From: a virus
Length of the DNA stretch: 31,418 bases
Strand: one strand, 5' to 3'
IMG/VR virus record: IMGVR_UViG_3300040801_003853
Location: 1 to 31,418 of that record
Position numbers and translations under genes: made by a program
The notes under the pieces: model-generated
What the model was told of the DNA's origin: nothing
What the model saw: only the letters and a program-made list of their open reading frames with translations
Database searches by the model: none
Shown: piece by piece, positions 1 to 8,300 of the stretch
Layout: every line of letters begins with the position of its first letter
How positions within the stretch are numbered: position 1 is the first letter of the stretch

Positions 1-2
1 AC

Positions 3-185
3 TTAGAGCTCTCCGATAGAGAATGGCAATGCGAATATTGCCATGCAAAACATGATAGGGATTTTAATGCGTCAATAAACATTCTAAATATAGGACTTAA
101 AAAATTAGGGCAGGAACTGCCCGAATTTCAAAATGCCTTGAATGAAAATGTTTACTCATTTTCGATAGGAAGCCCCTCCCTTTAG
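3..185 (+). CDS. tnpB: TnpB (IS200/IS605 family RNA-guided nuclease), C-terminal fragment cut by window edge
   Basis: Reading from position 3 there is an open frame of 60 codons ending at TAG 183-185. It contains W-x-C-x2-C-x3-HDRDFNASINI, the signature of the TnpB/OrfB C-terminus. CEYC is the second half of the zinc finger, and the Asp of HDRD aligns with the last catalytic acid of the RuvC-like domain in TnpB. The first half of the zinc finger and the rest of the protein lie to the left, outside the window. In the family, TnpB is a nuclease guided by an RNA made from the transposon right end; it re-cuts sites from which the element has been excised. The stop codon sits inside the terminal hairpin of the element, the usual arrangement. 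Whether the full copy is intact, or has a TnpA partner, cannot be seen. Family call is secure from the motif. Confidence 0.92.
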   Translation, partial: LELSDREWQCEYCHAKHDRDFNASINILNIGLKKLGQELPEFQNALNENVYSFSIGSPSL

Positions 186-216
186 GGAGGGGTAGTTCAC
201 CCTTAGAAATATTTAA
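60..216 (+). ncRNA. Probable omega/reRNA of the tnpB element (limits approximate)
   Basis: In characterised TnpB systems the guide RNA is processed from the end of the tnpB transcript and the element right end, and the variable guide is the first stretch of flanking DNA beyond the right end. By that rule the scaffold here covers the tnpB 3' part and the 173-192 hairpin. The guide would start at about 201 (CCTTAGAAATATTTAA...), inside the interrupted leftward gene. This follows from family knowledge only; the 5' limit is arbitrary and nothing in the sequence proves expression. Confidence 0.35.
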
Positions 217-468
217 AAAAGTTATTTCTTTTTTGTTTTGCATCAATAGATAATTATTATATGTAATTTTAATGCAATTAGGACATTTTGTTTTATGTTT
301 TCTTTTTAATTCACTATAACTATTATAATAGTTATAATCACAATTTAAACATTTAATTAAAGTTTTGTTTGCTGTTTTTTTAGGAATGTTATCTTTTGAT
401 ATTTCTAAAAACTTTATATTTTTTTCTTTTTCTAAATTAATGTAGTCTTTGTAGGTTTGTACAGCCAT
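97..468 (-). pseudogene. Zinc-ribbon repeat protein (homing-endonuclease-accessory type) truncated by IS insertion
   Basis: A leftward frame starts at ATG 468-466 behind a good Shine-Dalgarno (AAAGGAAAG on the minus strand), so it is a genuine gene start. The native part, 468 down to about 201, encodes a first unit of about 60 residues with the pattern Y-x2-Y-I...IKFLEIS...KCLNC...L-x-CPNC, a four-cysteine zinc ribbon. A second unit then begins (YNNYLLM...ITFLNISK). At the IS boundary the second unit stops and the frame continues into antisense IS sequence to position 97, giving about 33 non-native residues. Such Y-x2-Y plus zinc-ribbon repeats are known to me from DNA-binding parts of phage HNH homing endonucleases. 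The catalytic part, if there was one, would lie beyond the element. A chimeric product of 123 residues is possible, but loss of function is more likely. Confidence 0.75.
173..192. repeat. IS right-end hairpin
   Basis: CCCCTCCC (173-180) pairs perfectly with GGGAGGGG (185-192) around a TTTA loop; the tnpB stop codon begins in the loop. It stands out as a block of G and C in AT-rich DNA. No T-run follows on either strand, so it is better read as the transposase-recognition hairpin than as a rho-independent terminator. Confidence 0.85.
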
Positions 469-620
469 CTTTCCTTTATTATCATTAATTTTATAATTTC
501 ATTAAATAATTATAATCAATGAATGTTATCAAAAATATACTATTTTTTAGCTAAAAAAATATTTTAACATGTCAATAAACATATATTAACTTTAAGTAAA
601 ACATAACATTTAGGAGAGTA
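469..620. promoter_or_regulatory. Divergent intergenic region upstream of the tail module
   Basis: This 152 bp AT-rich gap separates the leftward zinc-ribbon gene from the rightward structural genes, so promoters for both should lie here. TATAAT hexamers occur at 492-497 and 511-516 on the plus strand, and TTGACA can be read on the minus strand near 577-572. I found no -35/-10 pair with proper spacing in either direction. A phage-specific late promoter or sigma factor may be used. AGGAG at 612-616 is a strong ribosome site that fixes the start of the 621 gene. Confidence 0.4.
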
Positions 621-1280
621 ATGGCGACACCAGCCCCAGCAAATCAATCACCTTATCCCCAGACTAAAAGTATTTTACAGAATACAGGCAGTTCAACTGT
701 AAACAGGACCGGTATTGGTTTAAGCACCATGATTCTAATTAAGGTGGGTAATGAACCGGTCGGTGCTATAAAAAGCATAAATATACAGGAAAATAGGAAT
801 ATAGATTTTATTGATGAGACCGGTACGGACGGACATATTGACTCTGCTCCGACTCGATCAACTGATATATCTGGAAGTTGTGAGAGGGTTAGATTTGATA
901 GGCTTAGAATAACGGAAGCGTTTAGTCGAGGGTTTTTGCATGTTAAATCTCAAAGAATTCCATTTGACATAGAGATTATAGATCAATTTAATGGAGAAAT
1001 TGGCAGTGGTTCTGAGGTTGTAACAGTTATTGAGAATGTATGGATTGAGTCTATAAATTATACATATCAAGCGGATAACTGGATTATATCGGACACAATG
1101 AATTGGAAGGCGGAAACGATATCAAGTAGAATTGGAGATGGAGAGCAGCCAGCGGCTCAGGGTGGAGAAAGGGGGATACCTCTACAATATGATCCTTATG
1201 AGCTTGCGGCGGATGTTGGTAAGAGACGTGGTTCAATGGACGCTCCTGGTCTTATATCGGCAGCATTCCTTGCATCATAA
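621..1280 (+). CDS. Putative tail tube protein
   Basis: This 219-residue protein is the first gene of the tail run. Its core (residues about 38-170) reads I-x-V-G-x2-P-V-GAIKSINIQE, then a DETGTDG-x-ID segment and an R-x2-FDRLR-x2-EAF segment, then the strands VWIESINYTYQ and WKAETIS. This is the beta-rich pattern expected of contractile-tail tube subunits (gp19/XkdM-like), which stack as hexameric rings inside the sheath. Size and place agree: it lies directly before the chaperone pair and the tape measure. A clear AGGAG stands 4 bases before ATG 621. The N-terminus is Pro/Ala/Ser-rich and the C-terminus ends in an Ala-rich tail. Third-position G and C are more frequent than in the later genes, which may reflect high expression. 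A tube-terminator or other small tail protein is an alternative, but less likely here. The call rests on pattern and synteny, not on a database match. Confidence 0.65.
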   Translation: MATPAPANQSPYPQTKSILQNTGSSTVNRTGIGLSTMILIKVGNEPVGAIKSINIQENRNIDFIDETGTDGHIDSAPTRSTDISGSCERVRFDRLRITEAFSRGFLHVKSQRIPFDIEIIDQFNGEIGSGSEVVTVIENVWIESINYTYQADNWIISDTMNWKAETISSRIGDGEQPAAQGGERGIPLQYDPYELAADVGKRRGSMDAPGLISAAFLAS

Positions 1281-1298
1281 TAAGATATATATATCTTA
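1281..1298. repeat. 18-nt perfect palindrome after the tail tube gene
   Basis: TAAGATATATATATCTTA directly follows the tube stop codon and is self-complementary over its whole length. It could fold as an AU-rich hairpin in the mRNA or bind a dimeric protein. No T-run follows, so it is not a standard terminator. AGGAAGGTG (about 1314-1321) downstream is the ribosome site of the next gene. Confidence 0.6.
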
Positions 1299-1326
1299 GG
1301 TGTATATAATAAAAGGAAGGTGATTT

Positions 1327-1995
1327 ATGGCTAATATTAATAGCTCTATAGGAAAGCTTGCGCAAAATTCTGATTCAATAAATCAGGTAAAGAGATATTC
1401 TGTTGATGATCCAACTGGGATAAAGGAAGAGGATATTCCTATTTATGATAAGCGGCATAGAAGGCAGGGTAATGAAATTTTGAATGAAAATTTAGATGCT
1501 CATGAACGAATTGATATTGCTGAAGGGGAGGATGTTTTTAAAAAGATTGAAGAGATTGAGAATTTAAAAAAGAGAAAAGCGTCTATAGATCCTGATAGAA
1601 AAAGCAAGATAGAAGTGTTATTAGGTTTAAAGAGAAGGTATGCAAATACAGAGATTGATGGGCATGTAATAACTTTACAAAATTTATCGGCTAAGGAATC
1701 AAAATTACTTGTTAAGACGGCATTTACAATGCAGGAAGAAAATAGAAAAGTTGATCAGATTTATGATATTAGGAATTACACTTTAGCTTGTGCTTTATAT
1801 GCGATAGATGATGAAAAGATTTCTGAAATTTTAGGAGAGGATGATAATATAGAAACGAGATTATCATTAATTGAAGAGATGAGCGAGACAGCTATATCGG
1901 AATTACATACATTTTATGAAGAAAAAGTAGCAATTAAGCCTCCACAAGATAAAAAAGAGGCTAAGGAGGTAATAGAAGATATAAAAAAATCGTAA
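1327..1995 (+). CDS. Tail assembly chaperone, short form (G-like)
   Basis: This 222-residue protein is highly charged and mostly helical in appearance. The N-terminal 100 residues look disordered (HRRQGNE, ENLDAHERID). The conserved-looking core (about 95-205) reads EVLLGLKRRY, a YANTEIDGHVITLQNLS segment and TLACALYAIDD, and ends in acidic helices. It lies between the tube gene and the tape measure, where contractile and siphovirus tails encode chaperones that bind the tape measure and recruit tube subunits. Its last codons hold an A-AAA-AAA slippery site, and a -1 shift fuses it to the next frame; this is the hallmark of the lambda G/GT and P2 E/E' pairs. The ribosome site AGGAAGG lies 6-12 bases upstream. 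Function is supported mainly by place and the frameshift signal. Confidence 0.8.
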   Translation: MANINSSIGKLAQNSDSINQVKRYSVDDPTGIKEEDIPIYDKRHRRQGNEILNENLDAHERIDIAEGEDVFKKIEEIENLKKRKASIDPDRKSKIEVLLGLKRRYANTEIDGHVITLQNLSAKESKLLVKTAFTMQEENRKVDQIYDIRNYTLACALYAIDDEKISEILGEDDNIETRLSLIEEMSETAISELHTFYEEKVAIKPPQDKKEAKEVIEDIKKS

Positions 1996-2039
1996 AAGAG
2001 CCGGATCATCGTTTTCTTGATTATTTATGTGAGCGGCTC
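1963..2039 (+). promoter_or_regulatory. Programmed -1 ribosomal frameshift signal
   Basis: Four elements are in order. AAGGAGGT (1963-1970) is an internal Shine-Dalgarno-like sequence, about 13 bases before the slip site. A-AAA-AAA (1983-1989) is in the right phase of the upstream frame. An 8-base spacer follows, containing the zero-frame stop TAA 1993-1995. Last, GAGCCG (1998-2003) can pair with CGGCTC (2034-2039) across a 30-nt loop. The layout copies the E. coli dnaX signal: upstream SD, slippery A-run and downstream structure. After slipping, reading continues at ATC 1989-1991 and stays open to 2327. Confidence 0.85.
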
Positions 2040-2327
2040 CATTGTTTACCGACAGATTCGAGAATTTTAGAAATGGATGAATATACTAAAAAGTGGTTCT
2101 TTTATTCTTGGATTGAGAGAAGAGAAGAGAAAGCTAAATTTATGAAAGATTTGGGATGTTTTATTGGAAGTTTTTCAAATCCGGAGATGGCTAAGAAGAT
2201 TAGAAATATGGAAAATAACACTTATTCATCGGATGATGAGGGATTTGATCAAGCTACAAAATTTGTTGAAAATAGTGGTAAAGTAAAATCTAAAAATAGC
2301 AATAGAAGACGGAGAAGAAATAGGTAA
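1989..2327 (+). CDS. Tail assembly chaperone T-domain, made as a -1 frameshift extension of the 1327 gene
   Basis: After the -1 shift the frame opens with IVKEPDHRFLDYLCERLHCL and runs without stop to TAA 2325-2327, adding 112 residues. The full fusion would be 333 residues from ATG 1327. The extension has a D-YLC-x-RLHCLP-x-DS segment, an aromatic WFFYSWIERREEK segment, and a basic tail ending in RRRRRNR. An ATG at 2073 is in frame but lacks a clear ribosome site, and conserved-looking sequence lies before it, so independent initiation there is less likely than frameshifting. In lambda the T part binds tube subunits while G coats the tape measure; the same division of labour is inferred here. 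The gene ends 2 bases before the tape measure ATG. Confidence 0.8.
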   Translation: MVKEPDHRFLDYLCERLHCLPTDSRILEMDEYTKKWFFYSWIERREEKAKFMKDLGCFIGSFSNPEMAKKIRNMENNTYSSDDEGFDQATKFVENSGKVKSKNSNRRRRRNR

Positions 2328-2329
2328 AA

Positions 2330-4501
2330 ATGGTAGATATTACCGACGCATTAGGGCAGATAACGGGTGGAGCGGATATAATTAATAGACTTGAAACCTC
2401 TATTGGTAATTTAAGTTCTGTAATAGATAAATTTACAAGAAGTATTACTGGGGGATCATCTTCTATTGAAAAATTTAATTTACTTTCTTCTGAAGCTAAA
2501 GATAAAACCGATAGAACTACAGAATCTGTAAAAAAGTCTTCTGAGGGTTTTAAAGTATTTGATGCAAGTTTAGCAAAAGCCACTAAAACAATTTTTGGAG
2601 CTATAGATGCTAATAAAGGTTTAGCGAGAATTGGGGTAGATACATTACTTACTTTTCAAATGTTATCGGAAGGTACTTTAGATGCTGGAATTGCATTAAC
2701 GGAATATTCTAAACATTCTCAAGAGGCTAATACGGCAAATCTTAAATTTGCAAACAGTATTGGTAAAATAATGGCTTTGCAAGGAGAGTTTGGAGCGAAG
2801 CAAGCAAAGATGTATGAAAATTTTATTAAATCTGTTAATGAGGTAAAAAGTTTTGAAAATGCGATAATGTCGGCAGCTCAAACCGGAGGTAACTTTTTTA
2901 ATGTATATGATCAAGGAACCGAAGGGATGGTTGGTCAAAATGAAAATGCTATGAATAAAATAGCAAGAGAGTCTGCTGAAACGGGAAACATGTTAGGGAT
3001 ACATTTTTCTGATGCTCATAAATTAATAATGGATGTTATGGGTAAATTACCTGGAGAATTTGGAAAAATTTATAAAGACATAGCTATTGATGGTAATACA
3101 TATGCTATGTCTACCGCTGAGATAATAGGTAGGGTAACTCGGGGTATAGGTATAAGTACGGAAGAAGGGTTAGGTATTGCATCGGATATGATTTATAAAT
3201 TTGGAGAAGATGCTATAGAATCGGCGGAACGTATGTCGGTTATGAGTCAAGCCAGTAAAGAGCTTGGAATGAGATTTTCGGATTTATCCGGATTAGCGGG
3301 ATCATTAGATGATACTTTTGATATGTGGGGAAATCAACTTGAAAGCGTAATTCCGGTATTAAATGATGTATCTAAAGCTCTTGAAGGAACAAATGTTGGT
3401 ATAAAGGGGCAATTAACTCTTGTTAAGAATTTAATGAGTTCTGTTGAAAGCATACAACTTCCAATGAAATCATTTATTGGGGTTATGAGTGGAATGAGAG
3501 GACCTGGAGGAGCTATTGGTGTTGGTTTAAATATTGAAAGAATGCTTCAAGAGGGAAGATCTGGTGAAGTTGTAAATATGATTCAAGAATCTATGCAGCG
3601 TTTAACTGGAAGAGAAGCTATTTCTTTAAATGAAGCTACGGAAGACCCTAGAGCTCAAAGAGCATTTCTTGTACAAAGAAAAATGCTTCAAAGTATGACA
3701 GGAATAAGTAATACTGGGCAATTAAATAGATTATTAGAAGTTATGTCAAAAACTGAAGTTGGCACTTCAGGTATGATGAATGCTTCTACCGCTTTAGAAG
3801 AAGCTTTAGGTAATAGTGAAGATATAGTTAGTAAACAAACGGATGTAATGGCTACGGTTTCAGAAAACCTTAAATCTCTTGAGAGTACATTACATGCTAC
3901 AAATAATTTATATCAAACTTATATAGATAAAGTCAGTGCTCAAGGCACAAAAGGAGTTGGTTTATTAGAAATGGCTCCGGTAGAACAAGCAATGGCAAGA
4001 AGAGAAGATCAAAGAGAAAAAATTGGATTTGCTCAAGAAAGTTTAGTAGGTGAAGCGGTTCAAAATTTATCTAATCAAATTGCTGTTGGTTTAGTTGAAA
4101 GTTTTACAAAAAGTTCAGCTCAACAATTTGAGTTATTTGGGGCGACAATAAAAGGTGCAGGTATGGATTTAGCTGAAGAGTTACAAAATACAGCAACTCC
4201 AGCTTTACAAACTTTTGGGGCAACTTTAGAAACTCAAATAGATAAATTATCTGATATGAGTGGTAATATAATTGGAGCGATAACAGAAGGAATAGATAAA
4301 TCTTTAAATTCTGGAGCTTTTTCTGGAGTAGAAAGCGTTGTAATTAATGATAAAGCAAGAACATCTAAAGAAAAAATAGAATTTGAACCGATTGCAATGA
4401 AATTAGATTTAACAATTAAAGATGAAAACGGTAATTCAATGGCTGAAGAATCTTATGATCTTATATCTCATGTTTTAAATATAGTCAGTAGAAGAGGATA
4501 A
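2330..4501 (+). CDS. Tail tape measure protein
   Basis: This 723-residue protein is Ala/Gly/Ser-rich and largely helical in appearance. It begins with repeated helical stretches (GNLSSVIDKFTRSI, TTESVKKSSEGF) and continues with long amphipathic segments in which M, L, E and Q recur. A Gly-rich break occurs near residue 390 (GMRGPGGAIGVGL). It stands directly after the chaperone pair, the fixed place of the tape measure. At roughly 0.15 nm per residue this length predicts a tail near 108 nm, close to T4. No long transmembrane helix and no lytic motif (lytic transglycosylase, NlpC/P60, LysM) is visible. The ribosome site is weak, and the start lies 2 bases after the preceding stop, suggesting translational coupling. 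The C-terminal 70 residues change to a compact, mixed-charge domain (KLDLTIKDENGN). Start and frame are secure. Confidence 0.85.
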   Translation: MVDITDALGQITGGADIINRLETSIGNLSSVIDKFTRSITGGSSSIEKFNLLSSEAKDKTDRTTESVKKSSEGFKVFDASLAKATKTIFGAIDANKGLARIGVDTLLTFQMLSEGTLDAGIALTEYSKHSQEANTANLKFANSIGKIMALQGEFGAKQAKMYENFIKSVNEVKSFENAIMSAAQTGGNFFNVYDQGTEGMVGQNENAMNKIARESAETGNMLGIHFSDAHKLIMDVMGKLPGEFGKIYKDIAIDGNTYAMSTAEIIGRVTRGIGISTEEGLGIASDMIYKFGEDAIESAERMSVMSQASKELGMRFSDLSGLAGSLDDTFDMWGNQLESVIPVLNDVSKALEGTNVGIKGQLTLVKNLMSSVESIQLPMKSFIGVMSGMRGPGGAIGVGLNIERMLQEGRSGEVVNMIQESMQRLTGREAISLNEATEDPRAQRAFLVQRKMLQSMTGISNTGQLNRLLEVMSKTEVGTSGMMNASTALEEALGNSEDIVSKQTDVMATVSENLKSLESTLHATNNLYQTYIDKVSAQGTKGVGLLEMAPVEQAMARREDQREKIGFAQESLVGEAVQNLSNQIAVGLVESFTKSSAQQFELFGATIKGAGMDLAEELQNTATPALQTFGATLETQIDKLSDMSGNIIGAITEGIDKSLNSGAFSGVESVVINDKARTSKEKIEFEPIAMKLDLTIKDENGNSMAEESYDLISHVLNIVSRRG

Positions 4502-5368
4502 ATGAATAGAGTATCTCCATATTTTGGGCAAAAAGACGCGACGGTTCCGGCATCAAATCCATATGTTTCTGCTGCTCCGGTAGCTGGATATCCAAACAAT
4601 CCAATATTACTTAATCAATATTATCAAGCATATAATGATTCAATACCGGCAAGTCAAGCTCAATATGGAGTAAGAAGAATGTTAAAATGGCTTGTTCCGG
4701 AAAGAGGGATTGTTGAAATGTATATAAATCCTCAAAGTATTTCTATATCAGATTCAAAACAAATAACAACACAAAGAACAAAAGGCGGTTTTATTATACA
4801 ATATTGGGGAGAAGAATTAACAAAAATAAGTATACAAGGTCATACCGGATCATCGGGGGTAGAAGGTATGAATGTTTTGCGAGATGTATATCGAGGAGAA
4901 CAAATAGCGTTTGACATAATAGCTTTAGAAGAGGCTACAAAATTAAAACAAGAAGAAGATGAATTTATAAATGTAGCTATTCCCGGTTTAAATGAAATAA
5001 CAAATTTTGTTGACAGATTAGAAAATACTCCAGAAAGAGTTATTGAGATATCCGCCCCAACATTAGCATATTATGCTTCTTCGATAGAAATGTATTGGAT
5101 GGGAGAAGTTTACAGAGGATTTTTTAATGACATATCTGTTAATGAAACGGCATCAAGATTAGGTATATTTGAATATACGATAAACTTTACAGCAACTCAA
5201 AAAAGAGGATATAGAAGAAACTATCTTCCTTGGCATAAAACACCCCTTGCTGGACCTTCAAATCATGATATTATTCCATATACATATGATGCGAAAAGTG
5301 TTCCTTCAAGAAGCCAAACAAACGCTGAATTAATAAGCACCATTATAAATGGACCATTTGGGGCATAA
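4502..5368 (+). CDS. Baseplate tube-initiator / hub-adaptor-like protein (XkdP-position)
   Basis: This 288-residue protein begins immediately at the tape measure stop (TAAATG) with AGAGGA just upstream. Residues about 60-125 read EMYINPQSISISDSKQITTQ, KGGFIIQYWGEELTKISIQG and HTGSSG. This INPQ...T-x-GG-x3-Q-WGEEL...I-x-GHTGS pattern is what I associate with the short baseplate protein that joins the tube to the hub in PBSX-type and jumbo-phage tails (XkdP, or gp48/gp54-like roles). XkdP also has a C-terminal LysM domain; none is seen here, and the C-terminus is a Pro/Tyr-rich tail. The middle (130-170) is an acidic helix (EEATKLKQEEDEF). A second beta part (MYWMGEVYRGFFNDISVNE) resembles the first and may complete a tube-like fold. 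The exact role is inferred from synteny. Confidence 0.6.
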   Translation: MNRVSPYFGQKDATVPASNPYVSAAPVAGYPNNPILLNQYYQAYNDSIPASQAQYGVRRMLKWLVPERGIVEMYINPQSISISDSKQITTQRTKGGFIIQYWGEELTKISIQGHTGSSGVEGMNVLRDVYRGEQIAFDIIALEEATKLKQEEDEFINVAIPGLNEITNFVDRLENTPERVIEISAPTLAYYASSIEMYWMGEVYRGFFNDISVNETASRLGIFEYTINFTATQKRGYRRNYLPWHKTPLAGPSNHDIIPYTYDAKSVPSRSQTNAELISTIINGPFGA

Positions 5369-5370
5369 GT

Positions 5371-8300
5371 ATGATTTCAAATTCATTAGATATTCTTAAA
5401 GAGGGAGTTTCAAATTTATCTTCCGCTATTGGTTCCGGTTTAAATCAAGCATTTCTTGGAACAGAAAATACAAACAGAGCTTTATCGGAAGCGGCTAAAA
5501 ATTTAGCAGATTCATTAGAGCAAACAGCTCAAAGGACTTATATTTTAAATGGTTTTGCTAATAAAGAAAAAACAAAACCAAATAATAGAAATATAATAAC
5601 GGAAACTCCCGAATTAGTTATTTTAATAAAAAAGAAAATGTTTTCAAGCTTAGCTAATAACTATTCTCCAGACAGAATGGATGAAGATGAATTGCATTTT
5701 ATTAAAGCTTCAAAAAAATTATTTGAAAATAAATGTGCTGAAATTGGAGCGTATGAACAATTAACAAAAATAACAAATACAATAAAAAAACAAGGCATTA
5801 TAAATAGTCCTATGGCAAAGATGATTTATAATGTAATTAATAAAATAGATTCGGAATTTAATGATGGAGCTATTTTACCTGGAACATTAGACTCTTCATT
5901 AGGTGTTGATGGAGATATTGGATTAAATAAATATTCAAAATATTTAGATGAAAATAGAAATCAAATAAAAAGAATAAGGCAGCTCTTAACTTTAAATGGA
6001 TTTAGTCCAATAACAAATTGGGTAAAAGATGTTAGTTTTCAAAGACAAGGCGAAATTGGAATAGGTACCGGGGTTATAGAATTAACTTTAGTTAAAAGTT
6101 TTAATTGTACAAATTCATTAACATTTGGACAAGGAAATGCTTCTATATCTATAGAAGATCCTTATCATTTATTATATATTTCTGAAAGCGATATAGAAAA
6201 AGCAATCTATCAAACATCAAATACCGGGTTTTCATTAGCTGACACCTTATCAAATGAATTAGAAATAGATATAGAAGACGATAGAACGCGTTTAAATAAA
6301 TTAAGATTAGAGAGAGGGGCTTCGGTTGTAACTTTTCAAACAAATATAAGAACGCGGGTTTACAACGTAGTAACGGTTATTTTAGATAGAATTGGGTTAG
6401 AGATTACGGCGTCCGATGGTTCTGGAATAGATTATTCTAAGCTTAATGATTCAAACGTGCCGGAAATAGAAAAATTTACTTCGAATGAAAGAAATTTAGC
6501 GAATAGAATATATGATAATACATTTTTACTTTTAAAGAATAGAATTAAAAATTTTGAAGATTTTAAGGGATATAATAGAGATTCGAATGAAGTACGAAGA
6601 ATGATGCGTTTGAATTATTTTGGAAAGCAATTAATTCAAGTTATGGATATTGTTACAGCATTTATAGATTCTCAAAAAGTTGATGATCAGTTATTAGAGT
6701 TTGAAATAAAGGGGGGATTTCAGAAGGCAAGCGGGATGTTTGAAGGAGTTGAAATAGCTGATAATATAACTTCTTTATTTGGTGGTTCTAACATATTAGC
6801 ATTAGCGGATAAAAATTTAAGTTCTTATAATTCTAAGGAAGCGGATAAGAATGCAATTGCGGGAAATGATTTTCCCATGTGGTTATGGGATGCGTTAAAA
6901 CCAAATTTTACATCAAACCCTGCCGGAACATGTGTTTTTTGTGGTGTTGTTGAAAATGTTAGAGAGAATTACAATGATGGAAGATATGAAATGACAATAT
7001 CTTGTAAGGATAATACGTATTATTTTAATCAAAGTATAATTAATGCTCAACCGGGGTTAGATCAATTTAATGGTTATTTATATGATCCATTAACTCCTTT
7101 TGATTTTGATTTTGATTCTTCTAATGGGTTGTTACCTGATATTTCTGAATTTAAATTGTTATCTGGAAATAATGAGCTTATACAAGATAATTTATTAAAA
7201 TTTCAAGATGGTAAATATGGCGGTCAATTAATGACCGTCGAAAAATTCAAAAAACCGGATTATGAGCCTGTAGAGGGATTAACTCAACTTACTGGAACTT
7301 ATAGTAATGTTGCGAGAAGAGTTTTTGATGCTCCGGATGGTTTTACATATAAATGGAAAAAAGGTATTGGTACGGCAATAATAAATCAATCGGGTACAAG
7401 CGATGGAATTATAGCTTCAAGATTAATAACCGATAGAATAGCTAATGTAATAGCTCAAAACCCATTTGGAGGTCAAGATGTTGTAAATGTTTTATCTATA
7501 TTAATATGTGGAGAACCTTACAACTTTGAAACATTTGTTCGTTCTTCTACAGAATTAGGAACAATAAATGCTGAATCTGCATATATACCGGATGCGGACT
7601 TTTTTTCTGGTATATTTAGAAAAATAAAAAAACAAAATAAAATATGGGGTAATTTTGTTCCATTTAAAAAAATAAATGTAGATCCGGAGACATTTGGTAG
7701 AACTATGGCTTTACAATTAATGTCTTTTGCTCATAGTAATACTATTGTAAAAAAACAAAATGAAAGAACTAAATTATTAGATAAATTAATGAAATATGAA
7801 GGGGATTCTTCTCAATTTGATGTTGGAACTTATACATTTAAAAATTTAGATAATATAAATATAAAAACAAAAAATAAAGCGATAACCACTCCAATAATAA
7901 AAAAGATATTAGAGTTGGATGCTGAAATAAAATTACATGAACAATCTATATTAGAGTCTATTAGTCATAGTCAAATATCAAAAAGTTTAATGGTTATAGG
8001 AAACAATGTATTTTTTGATGATTTCCCTTCATTATCTAAAAAAGATAGAGATGAACAGTATAGATTAAAGATTTCTAAACAAAATGAATATACAAAGAGA
8101 AAACTTTGGGAGGTTAAAGCTAACAGAGATAAAAATTTATTTATAGTTGGGTCTGAATATGATTTAGATTATGATCTTCAATCCATAGCCAAAAATATAA
8201 CGGGAAATTTTGAATATATGAATACAAGTTGGTTTACGGTTTCTGAAAGAGTTAAAGAAGCTGTTTCTCAAATAGGCATGGAAATTTTTGCAAATTCTCA

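Larger units (their letters stand above)
1..200 (+). mobile_element. Right end of an IS200/IS605-type insertion element
   Basis: The tnpB 3' end is followed directly by a GC-rich perfect hairpin and the short tail TAGTTCAC ending near 200. Elements of this superfamily have no terminal inverted repeats; they end in subterminal hairpins recognised by the Y1 transposase TnpA. To the right the base composition falls sharply to AT-rich, and a leftward reading frame with a good ribosome site runs into the element, which marks 200/201 as the likely boundary. The exact last base is inferred from similarity to typical right ends, not measured. The left end lies outside the window. Confidence 0.8.

Noticed and set aside
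173-192. Rho-independent terminator
   Set aside because: The hairpin is GC-rich, but no T-run follows on either strand, and it sits exactly where an IS200/IS605 right-end hairpin belongs.
2073-2327. Independent small gene starting at ATG 2073
   Set aside because: No convincing ribosome site. Reading in this frame is open back to the slip heptamer, with conserved-looking sequence before the ATG; it is better explained as the frameshift extension.
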